A stretch of DNA of 8,748 nt from JBCDBH01 sp039184055 (GCA_039184055.1 JBCDBH010000254.1:1-8748), one strand, 5' to 3'. Shown: positions 1-6,336, counted from the first letter of the stretch. Notes: generated by a model not told the origin, from the sequence alone. Numbers and translations: made by a program.

Positions 1-21
1 AAGCTCGACACGACGTGACTT

Positions 22-519
22 TCAGGAACGTCGGAAGATCTGATCCAAAGCATCGTGAACCTCACGTTCGATCGCCTTGGACAACCACAGTGTGGATTGT
101 GAAAGGCGCTTCAGACCCGATCGCGCGGCAGCGTAATCGAGATGCCCCTCGACGGCCGCCCAGAGAAGAATCCCGAGAGAGCCGTGAACTTCCAAACTAG
201 CCTCGCGTGCGGCTAGCCGCGCGGCGTTGTCATCGGTGAGAAACCAATTGACGCCAAGCTCTTCGCTGAGCGCGAGAGCCTCTGCCTCGCCGAGATGAAG
301 CCCCTTGTCGTTTTGGAGAGCCGTAGCGCGACTCTGCGCCGATTCGCTCAACTCCAACACCTCGATCCCAGCGAGCAATGGCCACTCGGGTTGTAATCTT
401 TCGAGTTCGGTCGCCACCGCGCGCGGGCAGTAGACCTTCCCCGCGGCCCCGAGAAGCCAGCTCAACTCTGCTTCAGCAAGGTGAAGAATCGGCCCTGCAT
501 CGCAGATGATCGATCTCAA
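22..519 (-). CDS. PIN-domain protein, DUF3368-like, probable toxin ribonuclease
   Basis: This 165-residue protein has the layout of a single PIN domain, the metal-dependent RNase fold used by VapC-type toxins. The acidic residues expected in the active site are visible: D7 in the N-terminal strand (IICDAGP), E78 or E80 in the GEAEALAL helix, and D96/D97 in the FLTDDNAAR segment. They are followed by the GSLGILL stretch (113-119) typical of DUF3368 members. It has no signal peptide or membrane segment, so it should be cytoplasmic. The ATG overlaps the stop of the upstream gene by 4 bp (ATGA), which implies translational coupling and a two-gene operon. By family knowledge such proteins cleave RNA and are held inactive by the product of the upstream gene. 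The toxin role is inferred from fold and context. The ORF is complete, ending just inside the window edge. Confidence 0.82.
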   Translation of the reverse strand: MRSIICDAGPILHLAEAELSWLLGAAGKVYCPRAVATELERLQPEWPLLAGIEVLELSESAQSRATALQNDKGLHLGEAEALALSEELGVNWFLTDDNAARLAAREASLEVHGSLGILLWAAVEGHLDYAAARSGLKRLSQSTLWLSKAIEREVHDALDQIFRRS

Positions 520-995
520 TGGGTCTTGCCTGGGAGGCCAAGGGCCCAGCGAATATCCTCACGCTGGAATCGCTCGGTCAGCGCCCGATCCGCTGCGTCT
601 TCTTCAGATCGCATGCGCGATGCTTCGTCCATATCTTCTACGAAGCTCTCAGGAGGATTGGCCGCTAGATAGCCGAGCAACGCACGAGCCAACTCCGAGT
701 GGATGAGAGCGCTCTCAGTGGCATCCGCGATGATCTTCTTAAAAAGGTCGCCGAACCGACGGCGGGCGCGATATGCGGCTTTGCGACTGATCTGATCCTT
801 TGACGAGTCGCGTTTCGCCAGATCCAAGCCGTAAAGCTCGATGACGATATCGCGGTCCCGATCAGGGAGATCTTCGACCACTTGCTCGATCAAGGCGGTA
901 ATCCTCTGGAGATGCTCCTCACCCGGAAATAGACCAGCGGGAGCCGGTTCCGCTCGCGAGCTCACACTAAATTTGTCGGGCTTGTCGTTCGCCAT
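516..995 (-). CDS. Sigma-70 region 4-like protein, putative antitoxin of the PIN pair
   Basis: This 159-residue soluble protein is not clearly recognised. Its middle part (about residues 38-85) reads LPDRDRDIVIELYGLD followed by a basic KAAYRARRRFGDLFKKI segment. That resembles the start of sigma-70 region 4 (LPxRExxVxxLRYGLD) and a DNA-recognition helix, but the helix-turn-helix looks degenerate. The C-terminal half is acidic and helical and could be the partner-binding part. The start at 995 is preferred over an in-frame ATG at 1055 because AAGGTGG lies 5 nt upstream of it, while the extra 20 residues look non-conserved. It overlaps the PIN gene by 4 bp and comes first, as antitoxins usually do. 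The antitoxin and autoregulator role is inferred from position. It could instead be a small sigma-like regulator. Region 22-1055 looks less GC-rich by eye than its neighbours, which fits acquisition by transfer. Confidence 0.62.
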   Translation of the reverse strand: MANDKPDKFSVSSRAEPAPAGLFPGEEHLQRITALIEQVVEDLPDRDRDIVIELYGLDLAKRDSSKDQISRKAAYRARRRFGDLFKKIIADATESALIHSELARALLGYLAANPPESFVEDMDEASRMRSEEDAADRALTERFQREDIRWALGLPGKTH

Positions 996-1000
996 GACAT

Positions 1001-1006
1001 CCACCT
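1001..1006 (-). promoter_or_regulatory. Ribosome binding site deciding the start at 995
   Basis: On the minus strand, AAGGTGG is followed by ATGTC and then the ATG at 995. The good purine-rich match and 5-nt spacing favour this start over the longer in-frame one at 1055. Confidence 0.55.
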
Positions 1007-1114
1007 TGCCTCGTGCCTCGGGATTCAATCCACAAAGACCGATGAAGCCTAGCACGTGACTATGAACTCAACCGCTCGCCCTTCTTTGTAGCAGAGGCAA
1101 ACTGCGAATCGACG

Positions 1115-2047
1115 TTACGCCAAGTCGGCCCGCACCACCGGCCCGAACCACATACCGCGGCGGCCGAAACGGGTGGTGAGGGTGGCGCCGACGCCGATGA
1201 AGGTGGCGACGCTCCAGGTCCAGACGCCGACGTAGGGGATGAACTTGAGCAGCCCCATGGCGAGGAGACCGATACAGGCGGCGGTCATGGGGAGAACGCG
1301 TGGCCGACCGACGAGTCGACACAGCGTGGCACCCGCGGTGTGGAAGACGGCGACCATGCCCCAGAAACGCAGGGTCAACGCCGCGACGACGACGAGGACG
1401 AGCAGGGGCAGGGCGAGGTAGGGGCCAGCGACCGCGCTCACCAAGAGGGCGGTGAGCACCATGCCGGCGACGGCGGTGATGCCGACGATGAAGTTGCGAA
1501 AGGGCTCGTCGCGAACGCTCATCGACGTGCTGAGCAGCTCGCTACCACCGAATCCGAAGCAGATCAGCAGCACCAGGGCCCAAAAGGCGATGAGGGCGAG
1601 CTTGGCGCCGAGCAGCACGGGTGAGTTGGGCTCGAGTCCGAGCGTCGGGCCTTCGAGCAGGGTGATCCAGGCGGCGGCGGCGTCGGGATAGGCGACGGAG
1701 CGACCGTTGATCACCGCGCCGGTGGCGGTTTCGATGCGACCACCGAGCACGAACACGTCACCCTCGACGCGCGCGGCGGCATCGAGCTGGACGTTGCCAT
1801 CGAGCACGATGACATCACCGTCGACCCGGCCAGCGACCCGCAGATCACCGTCGATGGCGACCGCGTGGCTGCGCGCCTCACCGAGCACCACCAGATCGCG
1901 ACCGAGCGCGACGACCCGGTTGTGCGCGATGCTGCCGCTCTCGAGCACGTAGGCCGGACGATCGTCGTCGTCCGACGCGTGCACGGGCGACGCGAAGAGA
2001 GCCAGACAGCCGAGCACGGCGATCAACACCGGGCGGACGACGGGCAT
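1115..2047 (-). CDS. Exported beta-solenoid (bactofilin-like) multi-pass membrane protein
   Basis: This is a 310-residue protein. Residues 1-25 look like a signal peptide with a probable cut after VHA, before SDDDD. Residues 45-118 form an imperfect short repeat with glycines spaced about every 8-17 residues (DGDLRVAGRVDGDVIVLDG, then VEGDVFVLGG). This is typical of the right-handed beta-solenoid of bactofilins and polymer-forming proteins. It is followed by about five membrane helices near 145-167, 185-207, 210-238, 251-272 and 274-292. The solenoid would lie outside the cytoplasmic membrane, unlike classic cytoplasmic bactofilins. The ATG at 2047 is chosen because it begins the signal peptide and has GAGG 5 nt upstream. 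An in-frame start at 2212 would put 55 arginine-rich residues in front. It starts 5 bp after the anti-sigma gene ends, so it is probably co-transcribed with it as a target or sensor. The molecular role is unknown. Confidence 0.75.
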   Translation of the reverse strand: MPVVRPVLIAVLGCLALFASPVHASDDDDRPAYVLESGSIAHNRVVALGRDLVVLGEARSHAVAIDGDLRVAGRVDGDVIVLDGNVQLDAAARVEGDVFVLGGRIETATGAVINGRSVAYPDAAAAWITLLEGPTLGLEPNSPVLLGAKLALIAFWALVLLICFGFGGSELLSTSMSVRDEPFRNFIVGITAVAGMVLTALLVSAVAGPYLALPLLVLVVVAALTLRFWGMVAVFHTAGATLCRLVGRPRVLPMTAACIGLLAMGLLKFIPYVGVWTWSVATFIGVGATLTTRFGRRGMWFGPVVRADLA

Positions 2048-2052
2048 GGACC

Positions 2053-2610
2053 TCAGTCTTGTCCGTTCGCCGCATCGGCCGGAATCGGCACGGGACGGCG
2101 CAACATGGAAAGCACGAGAAGGTCGAGGCAGACCACGAAGACGACCAGCATCACCACATTGACCGGTGATTCGGCCCACAGGGCGGCGAGCGTGAGCCCG
2201 GCTCCCTGCCACGACGCGGTGAGCAGACCGGCGCTGGCCAAGGCCGCGGTCTCAAAAAAGTCGAAAAGAGCGAGCGCGGTGCCCAAGCCGGCACCGATCT
2301 CAGCTCCGGCGAGCAAAACGCTGGCCGCGACGCCGAAAAACGCGAGCACCGCGATCGGCACCGCGAGTGCGATCTTGCGGCTTTCCCACGATGCGGCGGG
2401 CAAATCGGCCATCACCTGTTCGGTGAATTGGCTGCTGACTTCGATCCGATCGGATTCGAGCAAGCGATGCAGAGCAATGAGCTCGCGGCGTTCCTTGTCG
2501 AGCTCCGGGTGGCGGGCGAGCATCGCCTCGACAGTGGGCTGGACGGCGGGCGAGAGAGCGCCGTCGACGTCGAGATCGATCTGCTCGTGAAGAGTCTGGT
2601 CATCCATCAT
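2053..2610 (-). CDS. Membrane anti-sigma factor-like protein without zinc ligands
   Basis: This 185-residue protein lies directly downstream of the ECF sigma gene. Residues 1-70 match the pattern of an anti-sigma N-terminal domain: a short acidic start, D-x-D-G-A-L-S, a helix ending in HPELDKERRELIALHRLLES, then QFTEQVMADLP. The HxxxCxxC zinc-binding motif is absent; where CPEC would sit there is HPEL. Three hydrophobic helices follow at about 80-102, 109-131 and 149-170. The expected role is to hold the sigma factor at the membrane until an envelope signal releases it. This is inferred from gene order and the N-terminal pattern. The ATG at 2610 has GGGGA 7 nt upstream on its strand; the next codon is also ATG. 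The gap from the sigma gene is unusually long (161 bp), allowing separate promotion. The next gene follows after 5 bp. Confidence 0.72.
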   Translation of the reverse strand: MMDDQTLHEQIDLDVDGALSPAVQPTVEAMLARHPELDKERRELIALHRLLESDRIEVSSQFTEQVMADLPAASWESRKIALAVPIAVLAFFGVAASVLLAGAEIGAGLGTALALFDFFETAALASAGLLTASWQGAGLTLAALWAESPVNVVMLVVFVVCLDLLVLSMLRRPVPIPADAANGQD

Positions 2611-2643
2611 GGCTATATCCCCGTTGGCTGCGGGTCCCGTGTC

Positions 2644-2688
2644 GTCGGACAGGGTCGGTCAGACGTAGTCGGTCGGACACGGGTCGGT
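2644..2688. repeat. Imperfect direct repeat between sigma and anti-sigma genes
   Basis: GTCGGACA followed by GGGTCGGT occurs at 2644-2659 and again at 2672-2688, with one extra C between the halves of the second copy. The copies are 28-29 bp apart, close to a whole number of DNA turns apart (between two and a half and three). Extra TCGGT units surround them. The repeat lies in the non-coding leader of the anti-sigma gene and may be a protein-binding or RNA element. Confidence 0.55.
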
Positions 2689-2718
2689 AACGACGTGGGT
2701 ACGTCCTTATCGCCCCTA

Positions 2719-2742
2719 TACGTGCGTTGCGTCGCGAAGTTC
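2719..2742 (-). promoter_or_regulatory. Possible ECF-type promoter for the anti-sigma gene
   Basis: On the minus strand, GAAC (2742-2739) is separated by 16 nt from CGTA (2722-2719). The usual ECF pattern is GGAAC, 16-17 nt, then CGT. The first element is preceded by GA (GAGAAC), not G (GGAAC), so the match is imperfect. It lies about 110 bp upstream of the anti-sigma start and could give sigma-dependent expression of the regulator and the beta-solenoid gene. Confidence 0.3.
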
Positions 2743-2771
2743 TCCCAATCCTCCCCAAACCTCGACATGGT

Positions 2772-3437
2772 TCAATCCACCAGAAATTCGGCGAGCTTTT
2801 CCTTGAGCATCTGACGCCCACGAAAGAGCTTGTTCTTGACCGTGCCGAGTGGCATCTCCTTCAACGTGGCGATGTCGTCATATGACATTTCGCCGTAATG
2901 ACGCATTTCGATCAGCTCGCGATATTCGCCTGGAAGCTGGGCGATCGCCGCGACGATCGCCTGCCCTCGCTCGACATTGCGCGAGTCGTGGTACGGCGTC
3001 GGACCACCCGACGGCAACTCCCAATCGCCGTTTTCTTCGTCGTCGCGGTGGATCGACACCACCTTGAGGCGCCGTTTGCGGATCCGATCGATCGCCGCGT
3101 TTTGCGCGACCCGGAACAACCAGGTCGAAAAACGATAGCGATCGTCGAACCGATCGAGCGCCTCGTAGATCTTGAAGAAAACGTCCTGCGCCAGGTCGTG
3201 CGCATCGGCCTCGTTGCGCAGCATGCGGAAAAGGTAATTGACCAACCGTCCCTGATACCGCCGTACCAAATCGGCAAAGCGATCTCGCTCGCCGTCCAAG
3301 ATGGACGCCACGAGCTCTTCGTCGGTCATCTCCCGCACGCTGACAAGCGAAGGCTCCGCCGAACCTGGAGGGCCGCCGTTATCGGGGGTCGACGTACCGG
3401 TCGTATCGCGCCCGGGCGCGCTACGCAGCCGCGTCAT
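2772..3437 (-). CDS. ECF-family RNA polymerase sigma factor
   Basis: This is a 221-residue protein from the chosen start. Region 2 spans about residues 38-122, with the core-binding and -10 segments FADLVRRYQGRLVNYLF, ADAHDLAQDVFFKIYEAL and YRFSTWLFRVAQNAAIDRIRKRR. Region 4 spans about 160-218, with LPGEYRELIEMRHYGEMSYDDIA and the recognition helix PLGTVKNKLFRGRQMLKEKL. There is no region 3, as expected for the ECF group. The start is uncertain. ATG 3437 avoids overlap with the upstream lipoprotein gene (43-bp gap) but has no clear ribosome binding site. ATG 3329 would begin right at the sigma domain, and a start at 3524 would overlap the upstream gene. The Pro/Gly/Ser/Thr-rich stretch at residues 1-36 looks unstructured. 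The adjacent membrane anti-sigma gene suggests control by an envelope signal. Confidence 0.93.
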   Translation of the reverse strand: MTRLRSAPGRDTTGTSTPDNGGPPGSAEPSLVSVREMTDEELVASILDGERDRFADLVRRYQGRLVNYLFRMLRNEADAHDLAQDVFFKIYEALDRFDDRYRFSTWLFRVAQNAAIDRIRKRRLKVVSIHRDDEENGDWELPSGGPTPYHDSRNVERGQAIVAAIAQLPGEYRELIEMRHYGEMSYDDIATLKEMPLGTVKNKLFRGRQMLKEKLAEFLVD

Positions 3438-3480
3438 GACAGAGATACGGCCAACATCGTCCCAGGTTGCGGGTTCGGGC

Positions 3481-5505
3481 TCATTGCGCCTGGCCCAACT
3501 CACGCAGACGCAGAATCCGATCACCTTGGACGATGCGATCGAGCACCTCGGCGCCCGACACCACCCACCCGAAAGCCGTGTAGTCGAAATCGAGATGCGG
3601 CTGGGGCGACAAGGCGATGAAGAACTGACTGCCCGCCGTATCGCGCCCGGCGCGCGCCATGCCCAAAGTACCGCGCTCGTAGCGGATCAGATTGAGCTCC
3701 TCACGCAGCTGATAACCCGGCCCACCCGAACCGTCGCCGCGTGGATCGCCACCCTGGACCACGAAATCCGGCACCACGCGATGAAAGCTCAAGCCGTCGT
3801 AGAAGCCCTGATTGGCCAGCTGGAGAAAGCTCAGACACGTCATCGGCGCCACCGGGCAATCGATCTGCAACGTCACGACGCCGTATTCTGTGTCGAGCTG
3901 CATGCGTCGAGGCTCGTGGGTGCGGCGAGCGATGTCGCGGTAAATCTGCATCGTGCGTCGATTCTCGAGCGGTCCCAATGACGGCTCGGGACGACCCAAG
4001 GTGCCGAGACCGTCGATCGCCTCACGTCGCTCGAGAAACGACCCCGCCGTCGCCACCTTCTCCAACCGCTCGATGATCGCACCACGCTCCAGAGGCTCGG
4101 CCTCGGCCCGCGCCGTCAACGCGCGAATCGCCGCCAGCCGTGCATCGGGCATACGATCGAGCGCTCCGGCATCGAAAGCGCGCAGCAACCGCTCCATCGT
4201 CAGCACCGGGCGCTCGGCCAAGACATCGAACGCCGTCGCGCGCACCACGGCGTCGTCGTCCTCGAGCGCGTTACGAAGCCGCTGACGCGCGTCGGGTGAA
4301 AGATCACCGGGTGGTTGCGTGCCCATCCACACATCGAGCGCTGTCGCCCGCACCCCGGGTACCGCGTCCGTGGCCAGCGTCTCGATCACCGGCAGCGTCC
4401 AGGCCAACCCCGCGGCGCGCGCCGCCTGGGTCCGGGCCACCGGATCGGGCGCCTCGGCGAGCCGGGCGATCAGATCGTCGGCACGGGGATCCTGCCCCGT
4501 CGCCAACGACAACACCGCGCTCGAGCGTTCATGCGTCGTCGTCGCCTCGCGTGCGATCCGGTCCAGATCCGTACCCAACGACTCGTCGAGCAGCCACGCC
4601 GCCGACGCCTCGATCGCCGTCACCCGCACGCCAACGTCCGGAGTCACGAAAAGCTCCAAGAGCTTCGGCCGCCACGCATCCGGTGGCGCTGCCACGCCCG
4701 ACTCCACCAGCCGTCGCCCGGCGCGTAGAGCCTGAATCCGTGGTCCTGGGGTCGGATCATCGAGCAAAGGCAACAGCCGGTCCAGATCCTCCGCCGCGCC
4801 CACCGCGCCCAACGCCCGCGCCGCCCAGCCACGCACCCACGGATCCGCGTCGGTCAGCAGGCTGCGCAACACCGGCGCCGCGTCCGGTTGCGGATCTCGC
4901 GACAGCGCATACACCGCCATTTTGCGCAGCGCCGGATCCGCCACCTCCAAACCACGTGTCGCCCAGGGCAAAGCGTCCTCACCACCAAACCGGAAAAGCG
5001 ACGGCAAAAGGAGCGGAAAAAACCGCGCCTCCGGCAGATCCGCCAACGCCACCACCACATCCTCCAGCGTCACCCCGAGCCGTGCCAGCGACTCCACCGC
5101 GAGCACCGCCGTCTCCAAATCCGCGTCGTTCATCGCCCGCAGCAGAATCGTCGCCGCCTCCACATCACCGACCGGATAACGCCCCAACCCCGCCGCAGCG
5201 GCGCGACGCACCGTCACATCATCGTCGACCAGCAGCCCGGCCAACGTATCCCGGCCCCGTGGATCCGCCACCGCGCCAGCCGTGAAAGCCAGCTGCCGAC
5301 GAAGATCCGGTGGACCGAGCAGCGCCTGCTGCGACGAAAACGGCTCCCACGTCCGTCGATCGGCCATATAGAGAAGAAGCGCCCGCTCCTCCAAATACGG
5401 CACCTCCAACACCGGCATCGCCGGAGCCGTAGGACGCGTCGCGGCACAACCCGAGAGGAGAGAGGCGAAGAGCGTAAAGGCGAGCACCGAAGAAATCCGT
5501 CGCAT
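3481..5505 (-). CDS. Lipoprotein with HEAT repeats fused to a cyclophilin-type prolyl isomerase
   Basis: This is a 674-residue protein. A lipobox (LSGC, residues 17-20) ends a short hydrophobic signal, so it should be lipid-anchored outside the cytoplasm. Residues about 60-510 are an alpha-solenoid of HEAT-like repeats with recurrent D-x-x-V-R-x-x-A-A-x-A-L patterns, for example near 95-108, 220-236, 288-304 and 415-430. Residues about 535-672 form a cyclophilin domain: FHRVVPDFVVQGGD (574-587) carries the catalytic arginine R576, with F581 and Q584. SQFFIAL (626-632) and HLDFDYTAFG (637-646) complete the site, so it looks active. The domain would isomerise proline bonds in exported proteins, with the HEAT array as a binding scaffold. 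Eukaryotic-type CypA has tryptophan where H637 sits, a common bacterial variation. The gene diverges from ccmA and precedes the ECF sigma gene by 43 bp, possibly in the same operon. Client proteins are unknown. Confidence 0.93.
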   Translation of the reverse strand: MRRISSVLAFTLFASLLSGCAATRPTAPAMPVLEVPYLEERALLLYMADRRTWEPFSSQQALLGPPDLRRQLAFTAGAVADPRGRDTLAGLLVDDDVTVRRAAAAGLGRYPVGDVEAATILLRAMNDADLETAVLAVESLARLGVTLEDVVVALADLPEARFFPLLLPSLFRFGGEDALPWATRGLEVADPALRKMAVYALSRDPQPDAAPVLRSLLTDADPWVRGWAARALGAVGAAEDLDRLLPLLDDPTPGPRIQALRAGRRLVESGVAAPPDAWRPKLLELFVTPDVGVRVTAIEASAAWLLDESLGTDLDRIAREATTTHERSSAVLSLATGQDPRADDLIARLAEAPDPVARTQAARAAGLAWTLPVIETLATDAVPGVRATALDVWMGTQPPGDLSPDARQRLRNALEDDDAVVRATAFDVLAERPVLTMERLLRAFDAGALDRMPDARLAAIRALTARAEAEPLERGAIIERLEKVATAGSFLERREAIDGLGTLGRPEPSLGPLENRRTMQIYRDIARRTHEPRRMQLDTEYGVVTLQIDCPVAPMTCLSFLQLANQGFYDGLSFHRVVPDFVVQGGDPRGDGSGGPGYQLREELNLIRYERGTLGMARAGRDTAGSQFFIALSPQPHLDFDYTAFGWVVSGAEVLDRIVQGDRILRLRELGQAQ

Positions 5506-5537
5506 CCGGGGAGTCTACCTTGGGGTGGTTGGTGAGT

Positions 5538-5567
5538 GAGAGCCGTGGGAAAGCGCACACGGCGCTC
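5538..5567. repeat. Inverted repeat in the leader of the HEAT-cyclophilin gene
   Basis: GAG-a-GCCGTG (5538-5547) and CACGGC-g-CTC (5558-5567) form a 9-bp stem with one mismatch and a 10-nt loop. It has no T-run on either strand, so it does not look like a terminator. If the minus-strand promoter near 5622-5650 is right, it lies in that transcript's 5' untranslated leader. Confidence 0.5.
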
Positions 5568-5621
5568 CAAGGCTGCCGAACTGGGGTAACAACGTAGTGT
5601 ACGAGTGCTCACGCGAGATCC

Positions 5622-5650
5622 TCTAAACACACTGATTCCCAATCAGACAA
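5622..5650 (-). promoter_or_regulatory. Possible minus-strand promoter of the HEAT-cyclophilin gene
   Basis: Read on the minus strand, TTGTCT (5650-5645; 4 of 6 match to TTGACA) is followed after exactly 17 bp by TTTAGA (5627-5622; 3 of 6 match to TATAAT). This would give a leader of about 110 nt before the ATG at 5505. The match is modest, and the spacing is the best support. Confidence 0.3.
5632..5646. promoter_or_regulatory. Operator-like palindrome CTGATTCCCAATCAG
   Basis: These are perfect 6-bp arms (CTGATT and AATCAG) around a 3-bp centre, in the gap between two divergent transcription units. It falls inside the spacer and -35 edge of the putative minus-strand promoter, where a bound repressor would block transcription. 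It is about 40 bp upstream of the candidate ccmA promoter. The regulator is not identified. Confidence 0.42.
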
Positions 5651-5683
5651 CACTTTCTCGTTGAGCGAGGCACCTGCTCCGGG

Positions 5684-5710
5684 CTGACCCGCCAACAAGC
5701 CGGGTACAAT
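5684..5710 (+). promoter_or_regulatory. Candidate ccmA promoter, leaderless type
   Basis: TACAAT at 5705-5710 is a 5 of 6 match to the -10 consensus and sits 8 nt before the ccmA GTG. CTGACC at 5684-5689 (4 of 6 match to TTGACA) lies 15 bp upstream, a short spacer. Transcription would begin at or next to the start codon, which fits the lack of any ribosome binding site. Confidence 0.45.
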
Positions 5711-5718
5711 CCCCGCCC

Positions 5719-6336
5719 GTGCACGACGACGACCATCTCCGCTTCACCGATCTGATCCGCACTTTCGGCCGCCTCCGTGTGCTCGACGGGGTGTCGGGCA
5801 CGGTGAGCGCGGGTGAGCTGTTGTTGGTGACGGGTGCGAATGGCAGCGGTAAGTCGACGCTGCTCCGCTGTCTGGCCGGTCTGCTCAATCCGCAAAGTGG
5901 GGAGATCGTGTGCCGGATCGATGGCGAGGAGGTCGACATCGAGACGCGGCGCCGCACGGTGGGCTGGATCGCGCCGGATCTCGCCTTTTATGGTGTGTTG
6001 AGCGCGATCGAGAATCTGAATTTCTTTGCCAAGCTGCGTGGGGTGGATCCGGCGCGGGGCTCGGCGTTGTTGAAGCGCATGGGTTTGCCTCCGGGTCGGG
6101 CCGCCGCGGCGCTGTCGTCGGGGATGCGGCAACGGCTGCGCTGGGCGTTTGCGTTGCTGCATCGGCCACCGATTCTGCTGCTCGATGAGCCGCTACAGAA
6201 TCTGGACGCTCCCGGCCGGGCGGTGGTGTTGGAGCTGCTGGGCGAGGCGCTGGACTACGGGGCGCTAGCGGTGGTTGCGAATCCTGACCCTTTGGAGATG
6301 CCGCATGTGGCGAGACGCCTCACGCTGGGCGGCTGA
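5719..6336 (+). CDS. ccmA: CcmA, ATPase of the cytochrome c maturation ABC transporter
   Basis: This 205-residue ABC ATPase has a Walker A motif GANGSGKS (39-46), an LSSGM signature (132-136) and Walker B ILLLDEP (152-158), followed by the D-loop QNLD. CcmA works with CcmB at the inner membrane, and its ATP hydrolysis is needed to release heme-loaded CcmE. Two usual positions differ. By alignment to CcmA, the Q-loop glutamine is replaced near D87 (WIAPDL), and the H-loop histidine is N188 (VVANPDP). The catalytic glutamate E157 is present. The start is GTG with no ribosome binding site, just downstream of a TACAAT box, suggesting a leaderless message. It overlaps ccmB and opens a ccmABCDEF operon, which supports the name over a generic ABC protein. 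Confidence 0.88.
   Translation: MHDDDHLRFTDLIRTFGRLRVLDGVSGTVSAGELLLVTGANGSGKSTLLRCLAGLLNPQSGEIVCRIDGEEVDIETRRRTVGWIAPDLAFYGVLSAIENLNFFAKLRGVDPARGSALLKRMGLPPGRAAAALSSGMRQRLRWAFALLHRPPILLLDEPLQNLDAPGRAVVLELLGEALDYGALAVVANPDPLEMPHVARRLTLGG

Noticed and set aside
12..14. Possible terminator after the PIN gene at the left edge
   Set aside because: Only 21 bases lie beyond the stop codon and they show no hairpin; the region is cut by the window.
1053..1058. CACGTG palindrome upstream of the antitoxin start
   Set aside because: Only six bases, with no symmetry beyond them; expected often by chance in this composition.
2048..2212. Upstream in-frame start at 2212 for the bactofilin-like gene
   Set aside because: It adds 55 arginine-rich residues ahead of a clear signal peptide and lies inside the anti-sigma gene. 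ATG 2047 has GAGG at good spacing.
1865..2590. Long plus-strand open frame across the minus-strand anti-sigma and bactofilin-like genes
   Set aside because: Low-complexity Ser/Arg/Ala-rich translation antiparallel to well-supported genes; a GC-rich shadow frame.
3434..3457. Seven-codon ORF (MLAVSLS) whose stop overlaps the ECF sigma ATG at 3437
   Set aside because: Its only upstream GGGAC is 2 nt from the ATG, too close to serve as a ribosome site. So short an overlap is likely chance.
4140..5285. Plus-strand open frame of 381 codons opposite the HEAT-cyclophilin gene
   Set aside because: Pro/Arg/Ala-rich translation with no domain pattern; an artefact of the GC-rich antisense strand.
5535..5615. 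tRNA-like spacing on the minus strand: GTGAG and CTCAC about 77 nt apart, with an inner GCCGTG/CACGGC stem near the 3' side
   Set aside because: No D-arm with the conserved GG, no TTCGA in the T-loop, no convincing anticodon arm, and only five acceptor pairs.
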